Position numbers and translations under genes: made by a program. A stretch of 64,000 nt of DNA from Endozoicomonas sp. SCSIO W0465 (lineage in GTDB: Bacteria > Pseudomonadota > Gammaproteobacteria > Pseudomonadales > Endozoicomonadaceae): NCBI RefSeq assembly GCF_023716865.1, contig NZ_CP092417.1, positions 5,434,001-5,498,000 of the forward strand. Reading direction: 5' to 3'. Below are positions 17,540-26,701 of the stretch, piece after piece. The notes beneath the pieces were generated by a model. The model did not search any database and had not been told where the DNA came from. It saw nothing but the letters and a program-made list of their open reading frames with translations. Within the stretch, counting starts at the first letter, position 1. Every line of letters begins with the position of its first letter.

Positions 17540-18970
17540 ATGGAACTCGGCCAGAACGTTATCAAAGGATTGAAAGTTGGAGCGACGCTGCGCCTTGCGG
17601 CACAGATCTTCACCTGGCTCAACACACTGATTCTTATCCGCCTCCTGACCCCCGATGATTATGGTCTTATGGCCATGACCATGGCTTTTATCGGTATATT
17701 TGCGCTGATGGGAGACTTTGGTATTGGCAAAGCGATCATTCAGGTCGAAGAACTCAACACAACCCAACTGAGACAGGCATTCACCATTAACATTGTTTCC
17801 TGCCTGGTCTTTTTCAGTTTTTTCTTTTCAATTGCTCCGTATATCGCCGGTTTCTTTGATGAACCACGGCTTACCATTCTTGTCCAGGCTGTAGCCTGCC
17901 AGCATCTCATTATGGTGTTCCATACGCTGCCTTATGCCATGGCCAGCCGCAAGATGCTGTTCAAAGCCCGGGAAAAGGTTCAGTTTTATACAACCCTGAT
18001 AACCAGTGTTGTTACCATTGCCATGGCTGCTTCCGGTCTCGGTGTATGGTCCCTGATTCTGGGGCATTTATTCATGCGCCTGGGGCTGACCATTGGTTAT
18101 AACTGCATTACCCCCTGCTGGGTCTGGCCAGCATTGAGTTTCAGGGGTTTCTCTAAAATGGCAGGTTTCAGTGGCATAGCCACTGTTAACGATGTGTTGC
18201 GTTATTTCGTCAATGTCTCTGGCAATATAAGCATTGGCCGCCTGCTCACCAAAACAGACCTGGGGGTGTTCTCTGTTGCCCGAAATCTGGCCAACCTTCC
18301 CAGTGACAAGATTGGAGAACTTCTAAACCATCTGGGGCTTTCATCATTTGCCAAGCTTCAGAATGAACGCTCTGTTGCCGGACAATATCTGTATAAATCA
18401 GTTCAACTTGCCAGTCTGGTGCTATTCCCCATGTATCTGGGTATGTGTGCTATTTCACCTGAACTGATCACCCTGATACTCTCTGACAAATGGGCTGCCG
18501 CTATTGTTCCGTTTCAAATTCTCTGCCTGACCAGTCCATTCCGTATGTTGTCGGAAATGATGGCTACCGGTATAACCGCTATTGGTGAACCCGGAAAAAA
18601 CTGTCGTACCCTGCTGTTAACTATCCTGACACTGCCGATTTTTTTCTTTGGCATTCAATATGGTGTTGAAGGTGCGTGCTGGGCATGGTTAAGCATTAAC
18701 CTGATTAGCTTTGCTTTTCACCTGAAACTCATTCTGCCAGCATTTGAGCTGAAATCATCATCTTTCCTGAGCGCTCTTCTACCGAGCCTCTGCAGCGCCA
18801 TGGTTATGCTGGCATGTTTACTACTAATTCGGGATCAATTGTCCAGCCGGGTACATGAGGTGGCTCTACTGTTCCTGATGGTTTTGGCTGGAGTGCTCCT
18901 TTTCTCAGCCACTCAGCTCTTGTTTTTTCGTCGCCAGCTTTTTACAACCCTCAAGTACTTACGACACTAG
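17540..18970 (+). CDS. Polysaccharide repeat-unit flippase (Wzx/SypK-like)
   Basis: The 476-residue protein has about 12-14 membrane segments, with the MOP-family polysaccharide transporter pattern: LRLAAQIFTWLNTLILIRLL and PDDYGLMAMTMAFIGIFALMGDFGIGKAII at the N-terminus, a central SIGRLLTKTDLGVFSVARN, and FQILCLTSPFRML in the C-half. Such proteins flip undecaprenyl-linked repeat units across the inner membrane. It lies between a GT4 gene and the O-antigen-ligase-like gene, as sypK does between sypJ and sypL. Confidence 0.85.
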   Translation: MELGQNVIKGLKVGATLRLAAQIFTWLNTLILIRLLTPDDYGLMAMTMAFIGIFALMGDFGIGKAIIQVEELNTTQLRQAFTINIVSCLVFFSFFFSIAPYIAGFFDEPRLTILVQAVACQHLIMVFHTLPYAMASRKMLFKAREKVQFYTTLITSVVTIAMAASGLGVWSLILGHLFMRLGLTIGYNCITPCWVWPALSFRGFSKMAGFSGIATVNDVLRYFVNVSGNISIGRLLTKTDLGVFSVARNLANLPSDKIGELLNHLGLSSFAKLQNERSVAGQYLYKSVQLASLVLFPMYLGMCAISPELITLILSDKWAAAIVPFQILCLTSPFRMLSEMMATGITAIGEPGKNCRTLLLTILTLPIFFFGIQYGVEGACWAWLSINLISFAFHLKLILPAFELKSSSFLSALLPSLCSAMVMLACLLLIRDQLSSRVHEVALLFLMVLAGVLLFSATQLLFFRRQLFTTLKYLRH

Positions 18971-18981
18971 GGTAGCAAAAG

Positions 18982-20472
18982 ATGCAGCTACCCAACCTTG
19001 AACGGCTGTTTATTAATCGCTACCAGACGATAACCGTCACCGCTTATTGCGCACTTGCAGCATTGCCAAGTCTGATATTTCCACACCCTATAGCCCTGCT
19101 CCCACTGGCAGTGATCCCGCTGGGGTTGATATTTATTCTGAAAAAACCCTTTGTGGTCTGTTTGATTTTCATCCTGTTCTCATTTTTCCGGCTCCATGAA
19201 GTTTTTCCTCAGCTGGACCCCATCAAGATCCCACTGTTAACGGCACTGGGCTCCTATTTTGTGCTGGCCTGGCACATTATCCTGACCAAGAAAGTTCAGG
19301 TTTACTGGCGTCATGAACACACCATTTTTGCCCGCTTTTTTGGCTGGGTAGTAATTGGTATAGCATTTTCCAGCTATCCCCCCACCGCTTTCGGCAGCTT
19401 CACCAGTGTTTACATGAAAATCGGCATCATGGTATTGGCCATCTCGTGGCTGATGACCGAGCACTGGCACTTCAAGCTGGCGCACTTTCTGATCATCTGT
19501 TCTGGCCTGGCTGTGGGCGGTGTCACACTGTATAACAATGCCAACGGTATCGGTATGGTCGAGGAAACCCGTGTCACCATTCCGGGCACCAGTCTGGGTG
19601 ACCCCAACGACCTCTCTCTGGTTCTCAGCTTTCCCATGAGCTATGCCGTGGCCCTGGCAACCACGAAAGGCACCGGCAAGATCAGAACGCTGCTTGGCCT
19701 GATAGGTATTGTTGTCTTTGTTTCATCCATCATTGCAACACAAAGTCGCGGCGGCTTACTGGCGACGGTTGCCGTGTTTGGTATCTTTGGTCTTCGCATC
19801 ATCAAATCAAAATTGCTGCTCATCAGTATTGGCAGCTTTAGCCTGATGATTCTGGTGGCTGCTGCTGGCATCAGCGACCGTAAATCCGGAGGTGCCGCAG
19901 AGGAGGGCGTTGATGCATCAGCGATGGGCCGTATCCATGCCTGGGAAGCGGCTTTTAACATGGCCCTCAGAAACCCGATGACCGGCGTTGGTCTATCTCT
20001 CTTCCTGGATAATTACTGGGATTACGCAACCCATAGTCGGGCGGAGGGTCAGGCCCACGTTACCCACAGCACCTGGTTTCAGGTCATGTCAGAATCCGGG
20101 TTTGTTGGCTTTGGCCTGTTCGGTTTTATGATTTTCACCATTTTTATGTCGATACGCAGCTCCCTGACACGCCTGGATAGAAATAAAGGGTCACCGGAGT
20201 ACGATCCCCATATGACCGCTATCGCGGTAGGAACCTATGCAGGACTGGTTGGTTTCTGTGTTTCCGGATCTTTTTTGAGTCAGGGCTTTCTCTGGCCAGT
20301 CTACATCATTACATCGATCAGTATTGCCATTGCCAACTTTATGGATAATCACTATCCAGCCGAAGAAACAGAAGAACAAAAAACGTCTATAGTTAATAAA
20401 AAAGCTGAAACCATACACGGCAAGGGTTTGCCACATGCTAGATCGCTTAAGGGCCCGAATAAAAAACAGTGA
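18982..20472 (+). CDS. O-antigen ligase/polymerase-like membrane protein (SypL-like)
   Basis: The 496-residue protein has 11-12 predicted membrane segments and the Wzy/WaaL family region IIATQSRGGLLATVAVFG (about residues 249-266), followed by a large external loop (about 300-370) containing HAWEAAFNMALRNPMTGVGL and HSTWFQVMSESGFVGFGLF. Members either polymerise repeat units or ligate glycan in the periplasm. The C-terminal 50 residues are charged and cytoplasmic. Its end overlaps the acetyltransferase start by 38 bases. Whether it is the polymerase (Wzy) or a ligase is not decidable here; no other Wzy candidate is in the locus, which favours polymerase. Confidence 0.8.
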   Translation: MQLPNLERLFINRYQTITVTAYCALAALPSLIFPHPIALLPLAVIPLGLIFILKKPFVVCLIFILFSFFRLHEVFPQLDPIKIPLLTALGSYFVLAWHIILTKKVQVYWRHEHTIFARFFGWVVIGIAFSSYPPTAFGSFTSVYMKIGIMVLAISWLMTEHWHFKLAHFLIICSGLAVGGVTLYNNANGIGMVEETRVTIPGTSLGDPNDLSLVLSFPMSYAVALATTKGTGKIRTLLGLIGIVVFVSSIIATQSRGGLLATVAVFGIFGLRIIKSKLLLISIGSFSLMILVAAAGISDRKSGGAAEEGVDASAMGRIHAWEAAFNMALRNPMTGVGLSLFLDNYWDYATHSRAEGQAHVTHSTWFQVMSESGFVGFGLFGFMIFTIFMSIRSSLTRLDRNKGSPEYDPHMTAIAVGTYAGLVGFCVSGSFLSQGFLWPVYIITSISIAIANFMDNHYPAEETEEQKTSIVNKKAETIHGKGLPHARSLKGPNKKQ

Positions 20473-21160
20473 CTCTGTCGCAGGAAGATTTCTTTTCTCT
20501 TTTTTGAAATCCATTCGAAGTATTGAAATGCCGGTAATCAATCCGATTCATAGCGTACTGTATCAATTACACAAGATGACTACAGGGCTCTTCAGCAGTC
20601 TGATTCGTATCTTTTACTGGACTCCGGTGTTCAAATCCCAACTCGCCAATATCCCCAGGAAGCTCTATCTCTATTCAGGCATGCCTTTACTACTCGGGCC
20701 ATTAACAATCACCATGGGTGACCATTGCAGGCTCTCTGGCCATACCACCATCAGTGGCAGAGCTTCAGGCCATATAAAACCAGAACTAAAAATTGGCAAC
20801 AATGTCGGTATCAGTTGGCAAAACGAAATTTTTGTCGGTGATCGTATTGAGATTGGAGATAACGTTCGGTTAGCCGTCAAAGTAAGGCTGGTCGGTTACC
20901 CGGGACATCCTGTTGACCCGTTAGCCAGAGCACGGGGAGAGCCGGATACGGATGATCAGGTTGGCAGCATTATTATCGAAGAGGATGCATGGCTGGCAGC
21001 TGGCGTTACTGTTATGGGTGGCGTAACCATTGGAGCAGGCACGATTGTTGCCACTGGCAGCGTTGTCACCAGAGATTTGCCCCCTGGTGTTCTTGCTGGC
21101 GGGATTCCGGCCAAGGTCATCAAATCACTGGATTTGTCATCGGAGAGAAGCAATGGCTGA
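20435..21160 (+). CDS. Hexapeptide-repeat acetyltransferase (SypM-like)
   Basis: The 241-residue protein carries left-handed beta-helix hexapeptide repeats from about residue 95, including LSGHTTISGRASGH, IGNNVGISWQNEIFVGDRIEIGDNVRL, then EDAWLAAGVTVMGGVTIGAG and TIVATGSVVTRDLPPGVLAGGIPAKVI, the classic CysE/LacA/NodL C-terminal signature. It should O- or N-acetylate a sugar of the repeat unit using acetyl-CoA. The ATG at 20435 lies inside the preceding gene; an internal ATG at 20528 is the alternative start. It overlaps the next GT gene by 8 bases. Confidence 0.82.
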   Translation: MLDRLRARIKNSDSVAGRFLFSFLKSIRSIEMPVINPIHSVLYQLHKMTTGLFSSLIRIFYWTPVFKSQLANIPRKLYLYSGMPLLLGPLTITMGDHCRLSGHTTISGRASGHIKPELKIGNNVGISWQNEIFVGDRIEIGDNVRLAVKVRLVGYPGHPVDPLARARGEPDTDDQVGSIIIEEDAWLAAGVTVMGGVTIGAGTIVATGSVVTRDLPPGVLAGGIPAKVIKSLDLSSERSNG

Positions 21161-22283
21161 TCTCATTGTATTTGGAGAAGACTGGGGAGGTTTACCGTCC
21201 AGTACCCAGCACCTGATCAGTCATTTAATGAAAAGGCATCGGGTAATCTGGGTAAACTCCATTGGAATGAGGTCTCCAAGACTATCTTTCAGGGATATAA
21301 AAAGAGTCTATCAAAAGATAACGGCTATGTTTAAACGTACTGACAGGCCCACACAATCGCTCTCAGAACAAATAACGCCCATTATCATCAATCCCAAAGT
21401 CCTCCCTTTTCACAGGTACAAATTGATTCGCCGATTTAACAAATGGCGTTTACTGAAAGACATTAACAGAGCAATAGAACACGAGGGATTTGACAAGATT
21501 ATTCTCTGGCTCTCACTGCCAACAGCCGTCGATATGGTGGGTAGCTTTAATGAGCAAGCTTCTATCTACTACTGTGGTGATGATTTTGAAGGCCTTGATG
21601 GCGTTGATCACAAAATGGTCAAACCATTAGAACAGGAGCTGGCTGAAAAAGTTGATCTGATCCTTGTCGTCAGCAAAGTACTGACCAGGAAATTTACTCA
21701 TCCTGACTCCATCATTCTACCCCACGGTGTTGATTACCCGCTTTTCTCAACACCGGCAGCCAGGCCCCATGATCTTCCAGAAAATGGCCCTATTGCCGGT
21801 TTCTACGGCAGTATTTCTGCCTGGCTGGAGACGGATATACTGGTTCAATCGGCCATTGCCCTACCCAGCTGGCAGTTTGTTTTTATTGGTGACATTAAAA
21901 CCGATGTCTCATCCCTTCAGGCACTGCCCAATGTGCAATTTCTGGGAGCCAGGCCCCATAATCAACTACCTGCCTACATTCAGCACTGGAACGTTGCCAT
22001 GCTGCCCTTTCGAGACAACAAACAGATCGCTGCCTGTAATCCCTTGAAGTTGAGAGAATATCTTGCATCGGGTACGCCTATTGCTTCCACAACTTTTCCT
22101 GCAGCCAGAGAATATGAAGAACTCTTGGCTATTCAGTCACCTAAAGAGCCATTTTCCAGAGTAATTTTGAGGGCCAATAAACAGAGGGAAGAGAAAGCCA
22201 GAAGACAGAGCAGAGTCTCTACCGAATCATGGCAGCACAGAGCCACTCAGCTCGAAGCACTGATCAACCACTTATCACGTTAA
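21153..22283 (+). CDS. Glycosyltransferase, GT-B fold (SypN-like)
   Basis: The product has 376 residues from ATG 21153, with GGAGAG upstream and overlapping the acetyltransferase stop. A longer upstream frame is an artefact inside the previous gene. The N-lobe begins LIVFGEDWGGLPSSTQHLI; the C-lobe has PIAGFYGSISAWLETDILVQ, FIGDIKTD and a donor-binding region NPLKLREYLASGTPIAST. It resembles TuaH/WcaI-like transferases of exopolysaccharide loci and acts in the cytoplasm on the lipid-linked intermediate. The donor sugar is unknown. An 86-base gap precedes the next gene. Confidence 0.75.
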   Translation: MADLIVFGEDWGGLPSSTQHLISHLMKRHRVIWVNSIGMRSPRLSFRDIKRVYQKITAMFKRTDRPTQSLSEQITPIIINPKVLPFHRYKLIRRFNKWRLLKDINRAIEHEGFDKIILWLSLPTAVDMVGSFNEQASIYYCGDDFEGLDGVDHKMVKPLEQELAEKVDLILVVSKVLTRKFTHPDSIILPHGVDYPLFSTPAARPHDLPENGPIAGFYGSISAWLETDILVQSAIALPSWQFVFIGDIKTDVSSLQALPNVQFLGARPHNQLPAYIQHWNVAMLPFRDNKQIAACNPLKLREYLASGTPIASTTFPAAREYEELLAIQSPKEPFSRVILRANKQREEKARRQSRVSTESWQHRATQLEALINHLSR

Positions 22284-22369
22284 AAACACACTGTTCATTT
22301 TAAATATTTTCCTATTTGAACAGAAGCTACAATTAATAGTAATTTGAAACTGATTACAGGGAAGTCAAC

Positions 22370-22882
22370 TTGATTAAGCGATATGGATCCCGCCTCATTG
22401 CCGTACTGACGTTTCTCAGTCTGTCATTACTTTACGGATGCACATCACCACTTAGTTTTCAGACCCTGATGGAGAAGAAGCAAGCAAGATCAACACAGCA
22501 GATTACCGATGCCATTGCGCGAATCAATGAAAAAGAAAATAGATCACCTATTGCAAAAAATAGGTATCGCCGTCAATTGTCTCTCAATTTCACCCAACAG
22601 GAATTAGAGGTTAATAATCAGCATAAACAAGTCATTGATCTCTTTATTAATTCATTACCCGAGAGCCAGCAGCTCAATATCATTATTTCCGTAGCGCCCT
22701 CTTCCGCCGGAGAGCCGTTTAAAACACTGAATGATTCCTGGGCAAGGTTGCAGAGTCTGAAAAATACATTGGAGCAATACAGTGAAAACATAGAGCTGGT
22801 TTACCAGCCTGAACTGGACCTTGATTCAGCCACCATTCATGCGGTAGGAAATAATATTTCCGGAGGTGAAGGTGTCCAGTGA
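22370..22882 (+). CDS. Small lipoprotein of the polysaccharide locus
   Basis: The 170-residue product starts at TTG 22370 and has a lipoprotein signal (MIKRYGSRLIAVLTFLSLSL, then LLYGC with Cys24). The mature protein has a helical region (about 30-85) and a C-terminal alpha/beta part, LNIIISVAPSSAGEP, LNDSWARLQSLKNTLEQYS and IELVYQPELD. The order of beta strand, Arg-containing helix and beta strand faintly recalls an OmpA-like peptidoglycan-binding domain, which would fit a SypB-type role, but the key residues are not conserved and I do not assign it. It overlaps the chain-length gene by 17 bases. Confidence 0.55.
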   Translation: MIKRYGSRLIAVLTFLSLSLLYGCTSPLSFQTLMEKKQARSTQQITDAIARINEKENRSPIAKNRYRRQLSLNFTQQELEVNNQHKQVIDLFINSLPESQQLNIIISVAPSSAGEPFKTLNDSWARLQSLKNTLEQYSENIELVYQPELDLDSATIHAVGNNISGGEGVQ

Positions 22883-24377
22883 AATCCTGAGAAACCTTTT
22901 TCGACTTCTCAGCGCCGCCTGGCGCCGCCGCTACACTATTTGTGTGCCTATTCTCATCATGCCGGTGGTTGGTTTTTTTGCCAGCTTCATGGCTCCCAAA
23001 TTTTATGAAGCGCACACCACTATACTGCTTCAGAATACCACCGAGCTAAACCCGATTCTGGAAGATTTCACTATATCCACAAACCTGGAAGAACGACAAT
23101 TAGCCCTGAAAATACTCCTTAAGAGCCGCAAAGTATTAAAGGGTGTTGCTAAAGCCGTTGGGTTTATCGACTATAAGTCGTCTGAGGAGCAAATAGATGA
23201 GGCCATTGATGAACTCTCACGCTCACTGTCCATCGTCTTCGGCGGTGATCTCGTCAAAATCTATTATCGAAGTCAGAACAAAACCGATATTAAAGAACTG
23301 CTGACCAAAGTTACTCAACACTTCCTTACTCTGGTTCAGGCACCACAAAAATCATGGCAGGTAGCTTCAACCCAGTTTCTCAAGGATCAGGTAGATCGTC
23401 GACATCAGGAGCTTTCTGATGCTGAGCTGGAATTATCTGAATACAAGGCAAGGTTCGCATTGGAACTTCCAGAACTCCATAAAGCGAACGTAACCAGACT
23501 GGCAGAACTCCGCCAACTGCTAATGGAAAAAGAGACAGAACTGGTCGGTGCCAAAGCTGCAATGGAAGAGTTCAATGGTAACCTGGCTCAAACCAACCCC
23601 GTTATCGGTAAACTTGAAGAGCGAATTATTAACACACGCACCACGCTGAGTATGCTTCGCTCCCGTTATACAGATAAGCACAGCAAGGTTCAGACGCTGG
23701 TAAGAGAGCTCGACAGGTTGCAAGCTGAACGACAGAGAATGATTGCTGAAAGCAGTCAATTAAAAACGGAAGATGTTCAGCGTCTATGGAACCTGGCGTC
23801 ATCAACGCCCACTGTGTCAATGGATAATCCCCAGAGAGGACAGACCACCATTCTGGCCTCTCAGCTTCAGGCAGTTCAGGAAGCCAAAGCCAAAGTCAAC
23901 AGCCTTCAGAATGAAGTGAAAAACATCAAAGAGCAGACCGACCAGCTCCAGAGTAAAGTGCAGCAGTTTGCTGAAGTAGAGCGGACTCTTGTTGAACTGC
24001 AACGAGACTTCGGTATCAAGCAAAAACTTTATGATGATTTTCTTAACCGTTATGTCATGGCAAAAGTGACAGAGGACCTGAGCGCTTACCAAGAATCAGA
24101 ACAAGTTAAAATCATCGACGAACCCTTCACCCCCAGCAGTCCTAATGCACTTCCAGCCTCATTATTTATTGTGGCAGGCATCTTTGCTGGTCTTGGTATC
24201 GGTACCGGACTGGCTGCGATTTCAGAAATATCCGATACTACCTTACGATTCCAGGACAGTATTGAGCGAATTGCAGGGGTATCCGTTCTGGCAAGAATAC
24301 CATCAATGCCCACAGCACCAAACGTGGTTTACGATCCGGAAAAAGACTGGTTCGATGAGGGAGAGGTATCAGCATGA
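22866..24377 (+). CDS. Wzz/GNVR-type chain-length determinant (SypO-like)
   Basis: The 503-residue protein has the polysaccharide co-polymerase plan: cytoplasmic N-terminus, first membrane segment at about 22-45 (ICVPILIMPVVGFFASFMAP), a Wzz domain, a long periplasmic coiled coil (about 165-390), a GNVR-like EVERTLVELQRDFGIKQKLYDDFLNR region, and a second membrane segment at about 425-450. There is no fused kinase domain, which matches the separate CpsD-like gene at 9602. It sets polymer length and couples polymerisation to export. The start is GTG 22866, with a nearby alternative GTG at 22872. It overlaps the next GT gene by 4 bases. Confidence 0.88.
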   Translation: MKVSSEILRNLFRLLSAAWRRRYTICVPILIMPVVGFFASFMAPKFYEAHTTILLQNTTELNPILEDFTISTNLEERQLALKILLKSRKVLKGVAKAVGFIDYKSSEEQIDEAIDELSRSLSIVFGGDLVKIYYRSQNKTDIKELLTKVTQHFLTLVQAPQKSWQVASTQFLKDQVDRRHQELSDAELELSEYKARFALELPELHKANVTRLAELRQLLMEKETELVGAKAAMEEFNGNLAQTNPVIGKLEERIINTRTTLSMLRSRYTDKHSKVQTLVRELDRLQAERQRMIAESSQLKTEDVQRLWNLASSTPTVSMDNPQRGQTTILASQLQAVQEAKAKVNSLQNEVKNIKEQTDQLQSKVQQFAEVERTLVELQRDFGIKQKLYDDFLNRYVMAKVTEDLSAYQESEQVKIIDEPFTPSSPNALPASLFIVAGIFAGLGIGTGLAAISEISDTTLRFQDSIERIAGVSVLARIPSMPTAPNVVYDPEKDWFDEGEVSA

Positions 24378-25468
24378 CATCACCTCCCGTTATCGCTCAG
24401 ATAGTCCAGCACCTCGCCCCGGGTGGCATTGAGACAATGGCTTTAGACATACAGCGAAAAGCCAGTAACCCGAAGAATGTTCATATTATCAGTCTCGAGG
24501 GAACGCCGTCTGAAGCTATCAGGCATTGGCCCCGTCTTGAGGGTTTGGAAAGGGTTCATTTTCTTGGCAAACCTCCCGGATTGAGTCTTTCGACGGTTGC
24601 AAAACTCTCACAACTTTTACGACAAATTAATGTTGACGTGGTTCATACCCACCATATAGGCCCCCTTATCTATGGTGGAGTTGCAGCCATGCTGACCCGA
24701 TGTGGTCACGTACATACTGAACACGATGCGTGGCATCTCAACCATCCAAAACGACGCTGGCTGGTGGCTGCCTGCTTCCACCTGCTCAGACCTTCCGTCG
24801 TAGCAGATGCAGAGCTGGTTGCAGCCAGCATTCGGCAACATATTCCACTCTTGACACCATCTGTAGTGCTTAATGGAATTGATACGGATAAATTCCAGCC
24901 ATCAGACCAAACGGCAGCCAGAAATAAACTGAATCTCCCCACGGATACTCCCATTATTGGCTGTGCAGCACGTTTTAATGAGGTTAAAAACCATAGCCTG
25001 TTGATTCATGCTTTTTCCAGGTTACCCGAAAGTACTCACCTTGCTCTTGCCGGTGGAGGTGAACTTGAGCATGAACTCAGAGATCTGACCAGACGGCTTA
25101 ACATAGAGCAACGGGTCCACTTTCTGGGTGTCATTGATGACATGCCCGGCTTCTACCATGCTATTGATATCTTCTGTCTCGCCTCAAAAAAAGAAGGTCT
25201 GCCACTCTCACCACTGGAAGCTCAGGCTTGCCAGAGAGTTGTTGTCATCACCGATGTCGGTGGTTGTCGTGAAGCGGTTGATCCTGAGAGCGGCCTCCTG
25301 ATAAAAGCCGGAAGTACAGAGGAATTGGAAACCGCTCTTAAAACGCAGCTCTCTTCAGGCATCAATAAAGAAAAACAGGAGTCTGCACGCAATTTTGTAG
25401 TTAACCATTGCAACCTGGAGAGAATGATCGGGCAGTACGATGACTTGTATTGCGGGAGGCCAAAATGA
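24374..25468 (+). CDS. GT4-family glycosyltransferase (SypP-like)
   Basis: The 364-residue GT-B enzyme opens PPVIAQIVQHLAPGGIETMA, has VVHTHHIGPLIYGGVAAML, the C-lobe IIGCAARFNEVKNHSLLIHA, and the E-x7-E motif ASKKEGLPLSPLEAQACQRV, with nucleotide-sugar contacts GGCREAVDPESGLLI. It is probably a repeat-unit transferase. ATG at 24374 overlaps the preceding stop (ATGA), as does its own stop with the next gene, so genes 22370-26661 form one tightly coupled operon segment. Confidence 0.85.
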   Translation: MTSPPVIAQIVQHLAPGGIETMALDIQRKASNPKNVHIISLEGTPSEAIRHWPRLEGLERVHFLGKPPGLSLSTVAKLSQLLRQINVDVVHTHHIGPLIYGGVAAMLTRCGHVHTEHDAWHLNHPKRRWLVAACFHLLRPSVVADAELVAASIRQHIPLLTPSVVLNGIDTDKFQPSDQTAARNKLNLPTDTPIIGCAARFNEVKNHSLLIHAFSRLPESTHLALAGGGELEHELRDLTRRLNIEQRVHFLGVIDDMPGFYHAIDIFCLASKKEGLPLSPLEAQACQRVVVITDVGGCREAVDPESGLLIKAGSTEELETALKTQLSSGINKEKQESARNFVVNHCNLERMIGQYDDLYCGRPK

Positions 25469-26661
25469 TTGAGTGGCTGGCCTTGATTACCTTCTTTATG
25501 GCAGGCATTGTGATTGTATATCACCATATTGGTTATCCTGTCGTTCTGAAATGGCTGACACAGGGACTGGAAAACACACGACCCAGCTTTTATCACCGAC
25601 ACCATCAAATAACGCCTCTTGATCATATGCTGCCAAGCATCAGTCTGATCATGCCCGCCTGTAATGAAGCTGGCACTATTCAGGAAAAAATTAGAAACCT
25701 TGCTACCCTTGATTACCCGGACTATAAATTAAATGTAATTCTGGTTTGCGATGGCTGCACAGATGGTACTGCCCAGCTGGCAAAGAAAACCCTGACAGAG
25801 CCTGAATGCAGCCACCTGAACTTATGCATAATAGAAAAACCGGTAAATGCTGGAAAAGTAGCTGTTTTGAATGAAGCCATCAGCTTCTCCCGCTGTAGTG
25901 TAATTGCCCTTTCCGATGTGTCATCACTTTTATCTAACGACAGCCTGTTAATCGTTGCAGCTCATTTAAGCAATGAAAATACCGGGGTAATTTGCGGTAG
26001 CTACCACTTTTTACAATCACTCAGTGTTGGAGAGCAGGCTTACTGGCATTATCAGCGAAGTATTAAAACACGAGAGAGCACTCTGGGGGCAACACTGGGC
26101 GTGCACGGTGCATTTTATGCCTTTCGCCGTGAGCTGTTTGACCTGCTCCCTGCGGACACGATCAATGATGATTTCACACTGCCTGTCCAAATAACCATGA
26201 AGGGTTACCAATGTCTTTATGACCCGAGAATAATTGCCGTAGAACTCGAGCAAGCATGTCATGAAATGGACTTCCAACGAAGAAAGCGAATTGCTGCCGG
26301 AAATATTCAACAGGCCATTCGTCACGCTGGTTTATTACATCCAAAATTCGGAAAGATAGCATTCAACTTTTTTTCAGGTAAATTTCTGCGCCCATTCATG
26401 CCTCTGTTACTGTTAATGGCACTGGTATCTTCAACATTACTATCCCTGTCATACCCTATTTTTCAGATTGTTCTTGCCATTCAGCTGGGCATTTACGGAG
26501 TCACTGTATTTTATATCCTCCGTCGCTCACAACCAGACCATAAGAAATTGAGAGTACTCTTTTATCTGGTATCCGGTCACCTGGCCATGGCTATCGGCTT
26601 GATTAACTATCTTTCAGGCCAGACCAAAGGCCAATGGAAAAGAGTAAATACTGAAACATAA
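25465..26661 (+). CDS. GT2-family membrane glycosyltransferase (SypQ-like)
   Basis: The product has 398 residues from ATG 25465 (GGGAGG upstream, overlapping the previous stop). It has an N-terminal membrane segment (about 1-22), a GT-A catalytic domain (about 50-290) with SISLIMPACNEAGTIQEKI, VILVCDGCTDGTAQ, ALSDVSSLL and DDFTLPVQITMKG followed by a QRRKRIAAGNIQQ helix, and three C-terminal membrane segments (about 305-390). The architecture is that of processive or membrane-anchored GT2 enzymes such as IcaA or SypQ. It could extend the chain or add one residue; the sequence does not tell which. Confidence 0.83.
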   Translation: MIEWLALITFFMAGIVIVYHHIGYPVVLKWLTQGLENTRPSFYHRHHQITPLDHMLPSISLIMPACNEAGTIQEKIRNLATLDYPDYKLNVILVCDGCTDGTAQLAKKTLTEPECSHLNLCIIEKPVNAGKVAVLNEAISFSRCSVIALSDVSSLLSNDSLLIVAAHLSNENTGVICGSYHFLQSLSVGEQAYWHYQRSIKTRESTLGATLGVHGAFYAFRRELFDLLPADTINDDFTLPVQITMKGYQCLYDPRIIAVELEQACHEMDFQRRKRIAAGNIQQAIRHAGLLHPKFGKIAFNFFSGKFLRPFMPLLLLMALVSSTLLSLSYPIFQIVLAIQLGIYGVTVFYILRRSQPDHKKLRVLFYLVSGHLAMAIGLINYLSGQTKGQWKRVNTET

Positions 26662-26701
26662 GGATTTAAAGACGTACTTGACGTACTTAAGGAGTGTACC
26701 C

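Noticed and set aside
21030..21152. Longer N-terminus for the GT gene at 21153
   Set aside because: It lies wholly inside the acetyltransferase gene, and a good ribosome-binding site precedes the ATG at 21153.
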